From Selaginella moellendorffii (taxonomy: Eukaryota; Streptophyta; Lycopodiopsida; Selaginellales; Selaginellaceae), in contig NW_003314276.1 of assembly GCF_000143415.4 (NCBI RefSeq), forward strand, positions 1,075,434-1,139,433: DNA of 64,000 nt, in the 5' to 3' direction. Of the stretch, positions 21,151-31,251 are shown piece after piece (the stretch's first letter is position 1; the number at the start of each line of letters is the position of its first letter). The notes beneath the pieces were generated by a model, which was not told the origin of the DNA, made no database searches, and was given only the letters and a program-made list of their open reading frames with translations. The translations under genes were made by a program, and so were the position numbers.

Positions 21151-21554
21151 GAGTTAACCCCGGTTAACGATACGACCAGCTTTCTTCGCTTACGCTGCCG
21201 AGGTGGACGCCAAAAATCCATGAGTGGGGAGCGTGGTGATCGCCAGGCTTGGCAAGAGCTTTTGAGGGGATATCGCTTTTAACTCGCAGGATGAAGGTGT
21301 GGTTTTGTATCCGGATCCTCGGACTACGCCATCCTGAGATTTTGTTTCGAAGACCAGGGAATAAAAGGTTGTGCGAGTGGTACAGGAGAGAGCTCACGTA
21401 GAGATTGATCGCAATGATCGCCAAGAAGTGCCAAACATCTCTTTCTTCGGTCTTGTCCTTCAAAACCTTCTCGCACCTGGATTTGTCGAAAAGATTTAAG
21501 AGTGCACCAAGGCGGGTCTAGGTAATGGTACCAAGGGACTTGGATCATGGTGAT
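21151..21554. other. Scrambled duplicate of the 14.4/25.0 kb block
   Basis: The run gtgccaaacatctctttcttcggtcttg (about 21,427-21,455) matches 14,445 and 25,040, followed by a related cctggatttg segment. The rest is not clearly shared. A 99-codon minus ORF (21,164-21,463) is not preserved in the duplicates. Confidence 0.4.
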
Positions 21555-21800
21555 CGCCACGGCGGTGTCAGGCTTATGCTCTTTCTGAAGAGATATTCTA
21601 TCATTTGGAGATGGTTGTGAGTTATCCTCACAACCATCTTGTTGCGCGATCATTGCATTGAAACCCGTCAAGGATCACTACAGCATGATCTGGATGCTCT
21701 TGCGAGGTCTGGAAGGCTGGAGGACCCCGAGGAGCTCATCCCCATGCCATTCTTTCCAGATCACAACCTAAAGGCTAAAGCCGCTCGACCAGCGTCTAGC
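21555..21800 (+). pseudogene. PPR E-motif remnant, copy 2
   Basis: Reads HCIETRQGSLQHDLDALARS then GRLEDPEELIPMPFFPDH, the same E-motif region as the copies at 16,430 and 30,522, with a frame change before LDALARS. The upstream sequence (gttatcctcacaaccatcttgttgcgcga) is shared by all three, so they derive from one already truncated ancestor. Confidence 0.7.
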
Positions 21801-22156
21801 TCGAGCTATAGAACTTCCACAAATCCTGGAAGTAGAGAAGCTAAGGATCTAGCAGCGAGGGTGCAAATCCTCGGGGATCTCTGGAAAACTTACGTCACAA
21901 AAGCTCACTGTCCACAACTCACATTCGCAATCGATTGTTAGTCCATCTACCTGGACAAGAATCAACGCCAGAAGATGAGAACCGCCTGGAATCCTGCTGG
22001 CTCCAAGAAAGTGGGAGCTCCGTGGGATTGTCTGCGAGTTATAACTGGCGGTTGTCTCGCGGTTCCGATCGAAGAGGACAGATCCCCGACAGATCCCGGG
22101 AATCTCCAATGAGATGCTGAGGCCTGCCACGTGGTAGGGGCGAGGTCTCTCCCAAG
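21801..22156. other. Unassigned sequence with a segment shared with 33.0 kb
   Basis: A segment around 21,940-22,060 resembles 33,010-33,130: both read on the minus strand as SHFLGA followed by ILVQVD. No intact frame crosses either copy. Probably upstream flank of an SDR unit. Confidence 0.35.
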
Positions 22157-22300
22157 TCTATATAAGCAGGGGTTTGTGCTGTGATGAAGCATAGCATATT
22201 TAAATACCTGGTCACCGGGGCATGTAGTGTAGGATTCCCTCTGCTGCATGAGGCTGCGGTCTCTGGGGCTGATCCCCCGCCCGAGGCCCCCATTTTCTTA
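22157..22300 (+). repeat. TATA-containing conserved repeat, copy 2
   Basis: Second copy of the repeat at 16,724-16,860 with the same tctatataagcagggg start and ggtcaccgggg near-palindrome. As there, it lies just to the left of an SDR unit on the opposite strand. Confidence 0.55.
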
Positions 22301-22344
22301 AAACTGAAAACTAAGAAGCAGCTTTTGGTTCTGTTTCTGAGGAT

Positions 22345-23300
22345 ATTAGCACAATAGAAACATGAAAACTAGTTCGATCAGCTCTAGTATTGAATGACAA
22401 ATGAGAAGAAATTTGTACACTGGATTTTTCATTGGTATAGTTGTAGGGATCATCTCTTGGCAGTCATGGACGTTTACTGAAACATCAGCAATAGTTCGCT
22501 TATGATCCTGCAAAAGAAAGTAAAAAGGATGAACTCCAATGGGATTTTGCTCATATGCCTTAGCTCTGTAGTTCCACAAGCACCTTTCATCATTAAAGAA
22601 GAAAACAGGAGGTCGAGAAAAAGAAAAGAATGTACTTACCCTTGGATGCCAAGTAGATCAGATACAAAGGGACAAGAAAGAGTCTGCCAGCCAAAGCGAG
22701 ATTCAAGATGGCTCCTCCAGGACTGTCTTGGGACCTCATAGCTTGGATCTGTTCAAATGATCATCCAGATATGTTTTAAGAGTATCAGTGGAAATCTCTT
22801 CCAGAATCGAGAGTTACTGCTTGGCTTGTGACGTTTCCTTGTGCTCCTTGAACGCCTTTGCGACTTGCTCTACAGGAGGAAAATATTTAACAAACCGGGA
22901 AAAGAAATGCTGAAATTTCTCTCTCACCTCTGGATCGCAGACATCACACTCAACGAAGATGGCAAAGGGAGGATTAGGATTCGTCAGCTAGCTCCTCTTT
23001 TACCAAGCTCAGTGTTCACAGCCCATTCTCACATGACAATTCCACAATCGTGATGGTTCCACTGCGCATCGCAAGTGCCAGCAGCCTCCCTGGAAAAGAC
23101 AATTCGTTCGAGTGAAAGTGAGCCTTATTCTCTCTGCTTTTTTGCTCTTTGCTGTGTGTGCCAAAAGAAGAGACATACCAATGCCAGTGATGAGGACGCA
23201 AGAGCCACCTCCAACCTTCATCTTCTGCTCGTTCAAGAACGCATTATAGACGTTTTCAAAAGAAAGGTATAAGCTACCTGGGTTTGAGGATTTCAATTTT
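22345..23300 (-). pseudogene. SDR pseudogene, copy 4
   Basis: Like copy 1 but with more of the 3' part. Exon 1 again lacks four codons of the TGAGSGIG loop. Exon 2 carries the shared TGA stop (near 23,012). Exon 4 reads SQDSPGGAILNLALAGRLFL and ends close to a normal donor. Exon 5 has partly decayed, and exon 6 has become too short. Exon 3 is reduced to fragments. The shared deletion and stop make copies 1 and 4 products of one recent duplication. Confidence 0.8.
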
Positions 23301-23689
23301 TGCCAGCCAACTTTCTCGATAATGACATGCTCTCAGGAAAATTGGTGTTTAAAGGGAAGGATGATGTGATGTAGAACACTAGCCCAGCCTCCACATTTTC
23401 TGGTTTCAGTTGTTTGTCGTTCCATCTCCTTTGAAATTGTGCCAAGACATCCCAATGTATCGTTGTCCAAGTTTTTATAAATGTTTTCACATAAGCAAGC
23501 CTGATGTTTGGATCGCCTCAATGATGGCAGCCCAAGGGACACCAACAAAGGAAGGAGATTGAGGTGTTCAGGGAGACATGCACGCAAAGGGAGGCTTAGG
23601 AGGCTTGTGTTCCTTAGCTAAGATTGCTCCTTAGTGCGTGTTGCGGCTTCCATCCATTTGCAACTTCCACAGGTGAGGCATTGGGCCCT

Positions 23690-24400
23690 AGAGTGGACAT
23701 TCCATGGCTGCTGACTTCACAAATTGAGGGAAGCGATCGTCGGTGAGGAAGGGACCATCATGTCTAAACACACCAATATCACCTTTGCTTCCATGCTGTT
23801 CACAAGGTTCCCCCTTAGTGGGAGGCAATAAGTCATCCGTCCTCGTCCTCGTGGACAGTCCTGGAGGAGCCATCATGAATCTTGCTTCGCGTGTGCATTC
23901 GATGGCTGCCGTGAGGTTCATGCTCAAGACCTTACGCCATTTGCTCACGAAGTCCCCCCGCTCGACATGACGCACGCATCCAGTCTCAAGAATGTTTTGT
24001 GACTTGCTCTACAGGATATAAATATTTTTAAAAACAGGAAAAGGAATGCTGAAAGTGTCTCTTGACCTGGATCGCGGACATCACACTCGATGAATATGGC
24101 AAAGGGAGAATTCAGATTTGTCAGCTTTTGGTGCTCCTCCTTCACCAAGCTCAGAGTTCGCATCCCATTCTCACGTGACAAATCCACAATCGTGATGTTT
24201 GCACCACCAGCGCCATCCCTGGAAAAGCCAATTAAAGTGCTTTCCAGACGAGAAATTCTTATCTCTCTTCTTTCTCTTTTTCTGAGTGTGCCAACGAAGA
24301 GACATACCAATGCCAGATCCAGAGCCAGTGATGAGGACGCAAGAGCCCCCTCAGACATTCATCTTCACCTTGTCTTGTAATTCAAGAACACATTATAGAC
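23690..24400 (-). pseudogene. SDR pseudogene, copy 5
   Basis: Twin of copy 2 that still has exon 2 (NITIVDLSRENGMRTLSLVK, then EEHQ and FIECDVRDPG), and here the CGA codon after ENGM is intact. Exon 1 is shifted out of frame by a change near its ATG. Exon 3 (RLDACV ... VERGDFVSKWRKVLSMNLTA) has lost NCAG. The start of exon 4 is followed by unrelated sequence, as in copy 2. Confidence 0.75.
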
Positions 24401-24559
24401 ATTTTTAAAAGAAGGCTATAAGCTGCATGGGATTGAGGATTTCACAAGTTTTGCCAGCCACTTACTCAATAATGACATGCTCTTAGGAATATAGTAATTG
24501 GTGCTTAGGGAAGGATGATGATCTGGAACACTATGATCACCGTGAGAGAAGCATGCTTA

Positions 24560-25476
24560 GAATGCCCCACCAGGATCAACGAGACAATTGTGTCAGGCAC
24601 GAGACCGCAAGGATTTCTTGCGTGAAGATTTTTTCCAGAGAATCCCACGTGAGATGATGATCCTTGTTCAGACAACAACATGATTATTTTAATAAAATAA
24701 CGATTAGTAGAGCTAATTAAATTTCTTCTTGAAGATCCTAGAGCATAATTGAATTTATAACATAAAAAAATTAACGATGGCGGGAATGAATTCTAAAAAA
24801 ACGATTAAGTTTTAATCTTTATTAGAATTTGACTGATATTTACCGAGAGCATTCACCGCCACTCTGCCATGCTTCAACTTGATGCGCTCAAGACGTTCGC
24901 ATAATAGATACTAATACTACAATTAATACTAAAATGATATTAATACTGGTATTAACTTGGGCCACGCAGGAGAGAGCTCAGGTAGACATTGATCGCGATG
25001 ATAGCCAAGACTCGGCAGTGGTGAAATGAAAGTGCCAAACATCTCTTTCTTAGGTCTTGTATTCTCTTCTCTCTCGCACCTGGATTTGCCGGTCTTGGGA
25101 ATGGTTACCCGCCGACATCTGCAAACCTTGTAAACAAACAAGTTCTTCAAGCTCGGTCTTGTCGCCATCTCTTTTCCCACTCGCTCGCGGCCTGACCCTC
25201 ACCACCATTCTCCCTTTTACTTCAGAACCTTGATCTAAATTGGTAAAACTATCATCGGCTGCGTGGCTTGAGCGGGCTCTCTGTCCTCTTTGAGAAAATG
25301 GTACCTGGAAATGTTGTAAACTTGTGAATACATGTAGTGCCTAGAGTTGGCCTGGAAACCAATACAGCAAACTCGTCAAAGAAGAACAAGAGAAGCAGCA
25401 AACTTACATTTCTAAAGTTGGAGGATAGAGCTCCTCAGGTTCTTACCATGCACCGTCCTGTCTTCAAGGACGTCGC
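24560..25476. other. Duplicated non-coding block (copy 2)
   Basis: Counterpart of 13,956-14,940, with AT-rich sequence at 24,680-24,950 and the same GC-richer part to the right. Small indels destroy every candidate frame relative to the other copy, so no gene is called. Confidence 0.55.
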
Positions 25477-25509
25477 GTGGTACAAGTCGGCCCCTCCGAC
25501 TTGTACCAC
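25477..25509. repeat. Perfect 14 bp hairpin absent from the duplicate
   Basis: gtggtacaagtcgg and ccgacttgtaccac are perfect reverse complements separated by cccct. The duplicate at about 14,940 runs gaggacgtagctcaaacg with no hairpin, so the inverted repeat was gained in this copy or removed cleanly from the other. Confidence 0.85.
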
Positions 25510-25519
25510 AAGCTCAAAC

Positions 25520-25760
25520 GTCGGAAGCAGCCACGCCCGCCGCCGCGAGCGTCGAGAACAAAAACGACGACAACGGTACGTCGAGGGAGAAACACGAGCC
25601 TCTTACTTAAAAGAGGCGGCACGGGTGGAAGGACAACTCAGAGTCGTCCAAGAGGCGGAGGAAAGGAGGGGACGAGGAGGAAACGGGTGGAACAGCTCGG
25701 CGGACAAGGCACACTACTTCTAGGGCAAAGGGGACTTCTCGCAAGGACCATCTTGATCGA
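25520..25760 (+). pseudogene. Basic-protein exon, copy 2, with stop
   Basis: Same exon as 14,951-15,187. The frame reads AAATPAAASVENKNDDNGTS then a TAA at 25,608-25,610 where copy 1 has TAC (Tyr), and continues as KRRHGWKDNSESSKRRRKGG. A three-base deletion and other indels follow. Confidence 0.45.
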
Positions 25761-26037
25761 GCAGGGGAAGAGGATTAGTTTTGGGAGATTCTTACAACGG
25801 GGCGAGCAGCACAGAGAAAGCAGATCGAGCGGAATAACAAAACCAGAGATGGTCACACACACAAGAAAAAGAATTTTTTTGGGGGGAACTTGGGCTGCAA
25901 AAAGAGTTGCTTCGATCGAACGAGATGGTCTGGTGGCCGAGCGAATTGTACAGGGAGGGGGATTGTCCATACAGGAGGAATGGAATTCCACATACACGAA
26001 AGCTTGTATTTCTTGACAATCCTCGTCGACAAAAATC

Positions 26038-26511
26038 CTATTTTTTGTTCTTGTTCTTGTCAAGCCAGGCGTTGATCTTTTCTTCGGTTGGAGAGAGCGT
26101 CTTGTTCTTGGTGGTACGCTGAAAAAACACGAAGAACTTGAGTATGGAATCGAGTTTTTCATACCTTGATGTATTCGAAGTAGTCTGTGTAGTTGCGTTT
26201 GTAGTAGCTTTCCAGCCTCTAAATCACAAGAATGTGAGTGATCTTATCAAGAGAACTTACTTCTCTATCGTTCTTCTCTTTGTTGGCTTTACTTCTTTCC
26301 AGGAGCTCTGCCAGTGGCAAATAAGATTTGCTCCAACTGATAAGATGCTGTGGCACTTACTTTGGACGAATTCGTTCTTCTCCGCTGGTGGCGGGCCTTG
26401 CGGAAGAATCGCCGCGGCGGCGCAAGAAGAATTTAATGCCACTCCAAAGCCACAAATCGAAGCCACCATTTCTCTTCTAGAACACAAGCAGCCATGGCAG
26501 ATTGCCGCCAT
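26038..26511 (-). CDS. PsaN-like thylakoid protein, 110 aa, four exons
   Basis: Four exons joined by GT-AG introns give an open frame: 26361-26511, 26261-26307, 26165-26218 and 26038-26118 (333 bases with stop). The protein starts MAAICHGCLCSRREM, has a Ser/Arg-poor hydrophobic stretch suited to a plastid/lumen targeting peptide, then an acidic-basic helical part (FVQKLLERSKANKEKNDRER, LESYYKRNYTDYFEYIK) and ends AWLDKNKNKK. The C-terminal part resembles a small plant protein annotated as photosystem I subunit N-like, from memory of the family; true PsaN has a Cys-rich C-terminus that this lacks. An alternative start 12 codons upstream (26547) exists. The gene is intact inside a duplicated block whose other copy (15,481-15,534) is truncated. 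Confidence 0.6.
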
Positions 26512-26729
26512 GGAAGAATCCTTGGTGCTAGGGAAAGCTATCTGCAATTATATTACACTGAGAGTTATCAATTGTGTGACTTTAATCAATGGTCATAGGA
26601 AGGATCTCGCGCATACAGGCGTCCAGAGAGGTCCCTGCCAATGGACTCGGAAGTTGATGGAACGAGTGCGGCATCTGCGCGTCTTCCCATGCAAAAGCTC
26701 GATTTTTGTACCGAGGGTTAAGGCCTAAC

Positions 26730-26947
26730 TAAACTCGTTATGTAGAGGAGGGGCGTAATATTTTTCAAGTGATCAACCCTGGGAAGACTGGCCAGCCCAG
26801 GGACCTGAGGGATAGTCTTGTAGAGCCGATCCCGGGTTCGAACCCACCCGAAGAAGAGGGACCCTCAAATAAAACAAACTGATCACTCCCTTTTATTTTC
26901 CCAAGAATGTTGGGGCACGGATTCGAACCCATCACTCCTTCGTACTT
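26730..26947 (+). repeat. SINE-like repeat, copy S3
   Basis: Inverted relative to S1 and S2. A-box-like tggccagcccaggg precedes gggttcgaaccc on the plus strand. Its right flank (cgtacttggaattttgagca) matches the flank of S1 in reverse complement and leads into an SDR unit in both places, so S1 and S3 descend from one insertion duplicated together with the SDR gene. Confidence 0.6.
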
Positions 26948-26989
26948 GGAATTTTGAGCATGTGAAAGCAAAAGTTAACTGCATTCTTG

Positions 26990-27853
26990 AACGAGCAGAA
27001 GATGAAGGTTGGAGGTGGCTCTTGCGTCCTCATCACTGGTGCTGGATCTGGCATTGGTATCTCTCTTCTTTTGGCACACACAGAAAAGAGAGAAACAGCG
27101 GAGAGAATAAGTTCTCGTCATCGGCTCACTTTCACTTGATCGAACTGTCTTTTTCCAGGACCTTGCGAGGCGCGGTGGAAACATCACGATTGTGGATTTG
27201 TCATGTGAGAATGGGCTGTGAACCCTGAGCTTGGTAAGAGAGCCGACGAATCCGTCCCTTTGCCATCTTTGTTGAGTGTGATGTCTGCGATCCGGGTGAG
27301 AGAGATACTTCAGCATTTCTTTTCCCGGTTTGTTAGATATTTTCCTCCTGTAGAGCAAGTCGCAAAGGCGTTCAAGGAGCACAAGGAAACGTCACAAGCC
27401 AAGCAGTAACTCTTGATTCTGGAAGAGATTTCCACTGATACCCTTAAAACATATCTGGATGATCATTTGAACAGATCCAAGCTATGAGGTCCCAAGACAG
27501 TCCTGGAGGAGCCATCCTGAATCCCGCTTTGGCTGGCAGACTCTTTCTTGTCCCTTTGTATCTGATCTACTTGGCATCCAAGCGTAAGTACATTCTTTTC
27601 TTTTCCTCGACCTCCTGTTTTCTTCTTTAATGATGAAAGATGGACTCGGTTCACAAGGTCGCTTGTGGAACTACAGAGCTAGGGCATATGAGCAAAATCC
27701 CGGGGTTTGGAGTTCATCCTTTTTACTTTCTTTTGCAGGATCATTAGCGAACTGTTGCTGATGTTTCAGTATGTTGAAACGCCCATGACTGCCAAGGAGA
27801 TGATCGCTGCAACTATACCAATGAAAAATCCAGTGTACAAATTTCTTCTCATT
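26990..27853 (+). pseudogene. SDR pseudogene, copy 6 (inverted)
   Basis: The only SDR copy on the plus strand. Exon 1 is intact (27,001: MKVGGGSCVLITGAGSGIG). Exon 2 has lost the codons for GRALAL after the acceptor, and carries TGA after ENGL (27,219). Exon 3 starts EQVAKAFKEHKET but the NCAG half is deleted. Exon 4 reads SQDSPGGAILNPALAGRLFL. Exon 5 is nearly gone. Exon 6 reads YVETPMTAKEMIAATIPMKN as in copy 3, and homology ends at 27,853 in AT-rich DNA. Confidence 0.8.
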
Positions 27854-29086
27854 TTTCATTTAAAGAGGCTTAAGAATTTTCTGTGCTTAATGCATTTGAG
27901 CCAAGAAAATAAATATCTTTATTGGAGTAGGATCTTTTACTATTCAACTAGGAGGATTCTTCATAATATAGCTACAATGAGGGATAAAAATTATAAACAA
28001 CAACTAAAAGAGGAGAGGTGAGGTAATTTGGTTTCACAAGAGAAAAAGAGAATCATCCAAATTATGAAAGTGAGTTATATTTCTATTGCTTTAAACATAC
28101 TATTACAAAGATTTGAGTGAGAGCCATAGAAAAGTTGGTGTTTCTGATTTCCCAAATGGTGGTGAATATAATTATTGTATGAATCCAATGCCAAGGAGAG
28201 AAATAATTTTAGCAGTTGCGGATGCTATTAAAGAGGAACTCTTTTTAGAGTTATAAGGAAGTCCATTTTTTAACTTGATGTTGAACAAGAATATATATAA
28301 TCAATTTAAACCACATTTAATTCTTTATATGTGAGCTTAAAGAAAAGTGTGTTCAAACTACAAAGTTCATTTAATTGTTATCTTTTCAAGATGGTATAGC
28401 TAAATCAATCCTAATTTAAGTGGCAGAGAGCTTAAATTTAAACTTGAACAAACTTGTAACTTTTAGAACAAATATATATAACACTATATTGGATTTTATT
28501 ATAAGAGTTGTCTAATTTTAAACTTAAATATAATATCAAATATATAAGGAAGGTCGAAGGGTAGAGTTAAAAGATAGTTTTTTTATTTATAAAGTTTTTT
28601 TCCCATTAATAAGAAGGCTAAAAATTATATTAAAAGATTAATTATATGGATGTTTTTTTTTCTTTGTACCAAATTTAAAATGTTTTACACCAATCCACAT
28701 CATCCTGATTAGGAGAATTTATCGATATTATTATCAATTAGTCTGCAATATTTTTGTAGTCTTTAAGTGCATTTATACCTTAGACTTGTGGGTTTGTGGC
28801 TTGAACAGCCTTGCTAGTACCAATTGACAATCTGATTTGAGAAGATTTGGGCGACTGTTGTCCATATAGAAAAACAAAATAAATTGGTTTATGGTTGGAG
28901 GAAGTGTCTCGCAGACAACTTCAGCAAGACGTCACAGCACTGGCTGTTTTAGCCTCGACGAGAATGGTGTTGGGTCAATAGCACATGGAGCCAGCTTCCA
29001 TTGAGATTCTTTTTACATTCTTTTTTATGGAGAATATCAAAGAGCCCATGTAATTAGGAAAGGATGGTTCGCATATTGCAAGAGGA
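27854..29086. other. AT-rich sequence, no gene seen
   Basis: Long AT-rich tract with many short A and T runs and no ORF above 60 codons after 28,021. It begins exactly where SDR homology ends. I find no terminal repeats or coding motifs of a transposon. The last 200 bp become GC-richer. Confidence 0.5.
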
Positions 29087-30521
29087 TCATGGCGAGGAGA
29101 TTCGAGAATGCAGGAAGAAAGACATCCACAGTAGGTAGTGTGTGATTCGCATTTTTTTCTTGATCAATCGGTTTGATGAATCATTCTCTTGTTTTTCTCT
29201 TCTCGTTTTCCTTGGCAGTCTTGATTGGATGGGATAGAAACCAGTGGAGCGTTTTCGCCACCAAGCTCTCGGTGGTGATTTACTCGCTGGGACTCGTAAC
29301 AACTTGAAGCACTGGAAGGACAGTGGGAAATTTGTGACTGGAGCGCCACGCAATGGCATCTTGGCTTTTGGACACGGCCGGTCTTCGTTCCATTTTATCT
29401 TTTCGGCTTTTTCAGAGATCGAGAGGTGTTTTTTTGTTTTTTTCCTTGTGTACATATAACTTAGCATTGTATCAGCTTGTTGCAGGACCAAGCGGCCGCT
29501 TAGCTCGATGCTAGCGTCCAGGGAAATAGGCCAGCTCCATCAAGAAGGCTTTCCTACTACTTTGAGATGGCCATAATCACAGGTCAAACTTGAGTTCACA
29601 TAAAAAGAAAAAAGCCTTCTCTCATCCTGATCTTTTCTTTTGTATTTTACTGGGATACTACGGTCCAAATAGCAGGTTGAGAACTAAACGTGACCTTCAC
29701 AACGAATGATGCTGTGAGCTATCTTTCTTAATGTCCCGATGCACAAACTAATAGGGAAAATATCCGGATGTGAAGGTTTCCCTATAATAACGAGAAGTAT
29801 GGAACTTTTACTTTCAGTTAACTTGTATTTGCAGAGTCTCTATAAACTTTCTGTTTGTTTTCGATGTGGAGGTAAGGTGAAGCTTGTATTGTCTACGTCT
29901 AAATCTTCTTAAAGTTCTACTAGGCTTTGATTTTAGAGCAGTGGAAAACGTTCCCTTGCATGAGCCGCAGGTGTTTGATAAGATCTGATTCTTTGTTCAT
30001 AAACACTTGTTACTTTACGGATACCAATGGTGAGAACATTTTCCATTTCATCCAATCGTGTTCTAAGGCTGCAAGGATAATCTCACCACTTCTACAAATG
30101 GTTTGTTAGATTCAAGGACAACAATGTTACTTCCCTATCACGCCAAGATGGTGGTGCTCTTTACAATGGATTATCATATGCACGGCTTTGCTGAGGTATA
30201 AACTTAAACAATTGTCATCAATCAATCAACATTTGGCTCATACGCTCTCTCCATTCTTACTATAAATCCAGGTCAATCTCATTGTCGCCCCAAGAGTTAC
30301 GATAAATTCTTCGCGATTCGTCCATTCGAGAACACACTCCTCAACTTGGACGTGGATCACGGTGATCGCCACTGGCGGCGTCAAGCCAAACAACAGGCCT
30401 ATGCTCTTTCCGTGGCACACTAGCGACAACCAGCTGTGGAGTTCATCGACGCTTGAAAAGCAACAAAAGAGTTATCCTCACAACCATCTTGTTGCGCGAG
30501 TGAGCAATTCTGTCGAGCGTT
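29087..30521. other. Decayed duplicate of the 15.6-16.4 kb block
   Basis: From about 29,450 the sequence parallels 15,605-16,420, including the exon remnant (30,120-30,195, PYHAKMVVLFTMDYHMHG in one frame) and the catccaatcgtgttctaaggct run. At 29,215-29,310 a plus-strand piece after an acceptor-like ggcag reads IGWDRNQWSVFATKLSVVIY and then stops; I do not recognise it. No intact gene. Confidence 0.45.
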
Positions 30522-30725
30522 TTGCATCCATGGAGGCGGATCATTGCATTGAGACCCGTTAAGGATCACTACAGCAGCGTTCTGGATGTTCTCGCGAGGT
30601 CTGGAAGGAGGACGCCGAGGAGCTCATCTACACGCCATGCCATTCTTTCCAGATCACATCTCCTGGGTTTTGTTCCTCGCGGCTTGCAAAGTTCACGTAA
30701 AGCCGCTCGAGCCAGTGCCTAGGTA
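30522..30725 (+). pseudogene. PPR E-motif remnant, copy 3
   Basis: Reads ALRPVKDHYSSVLDVLARSG, then in the next frame MPFFPDHISWVLFLAACKVH and VKPLEPVP. It is the best preserved of the three remnants, with one frame change caused by a deletion after GLEG. It shows the parent was a PLS-class PPR protein related to, but distinct from, the intact one at 36,294. Confidence 0.7.
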
Positions 30726-31251
30726 GCTATAGAAGTTCCACAAACCTTGGAGCTCCAGATTTAATCATTTTTCCGAGGATGCGAATCCTCGAGGATCGTC
30801 TGGAAAATTTACATCACAACGATCGCAGGGTCAAATAAGGATTAGGGCTCTTGAGGACTAAAGGCTTTTTCTATCGCTCTACATTGGCAACGCTGACGAT
30901 CGGCATGGATCCTCATGGATCCATTTTGCCTGGGTGATGGCTGCGCGTCGCCCTGCAGCTCCCGGCAAGATCGTCCCGTTGGTAAGAACATAACCGCTGC
31001 GGGAGTGCCTGGGTCCATCTTTGCTCGAATTCTCGCAAGAAATCCTGCGTTGAAGCGAATCCCCTCCTTAGCGCCTCGTCCAGGCCCCTCGTCACCACCG
31101 ACGCGCTGCGAGAAACAACGCCAATGCAGGGACGAGAACAATCACCCCCTCCACCCCTCTGTTACAAGATCGTGAGCTCGAACACAAAGCTATGGAGTAT
31201 AAGCTTTGCAAGAGAGAATGTGTATGATTTGAAACTTCCAATGTCAAGGAT
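30726..31251. other. No gene recognised; 100-codon ORF pair
   Basis: A GC-rich stretch (30,840-31,140) is open on both strands (99 codons minus, 86 codons plus). The minus frame includes DEALRRGFASTQDFLREFEQ, which looks protein-like, but I cannot place it. This region lies downstream of the UGT gene and could hold its 3' UTR near 31,200. Confidence 0.3.

Noticed and set aside
26138-26728. 196-codon plus ORF at 26.1-26.7 kb
   Set aside because: It runs antisense to the four-exon PsaN-like gene, whose splice sites and frame are consistent.
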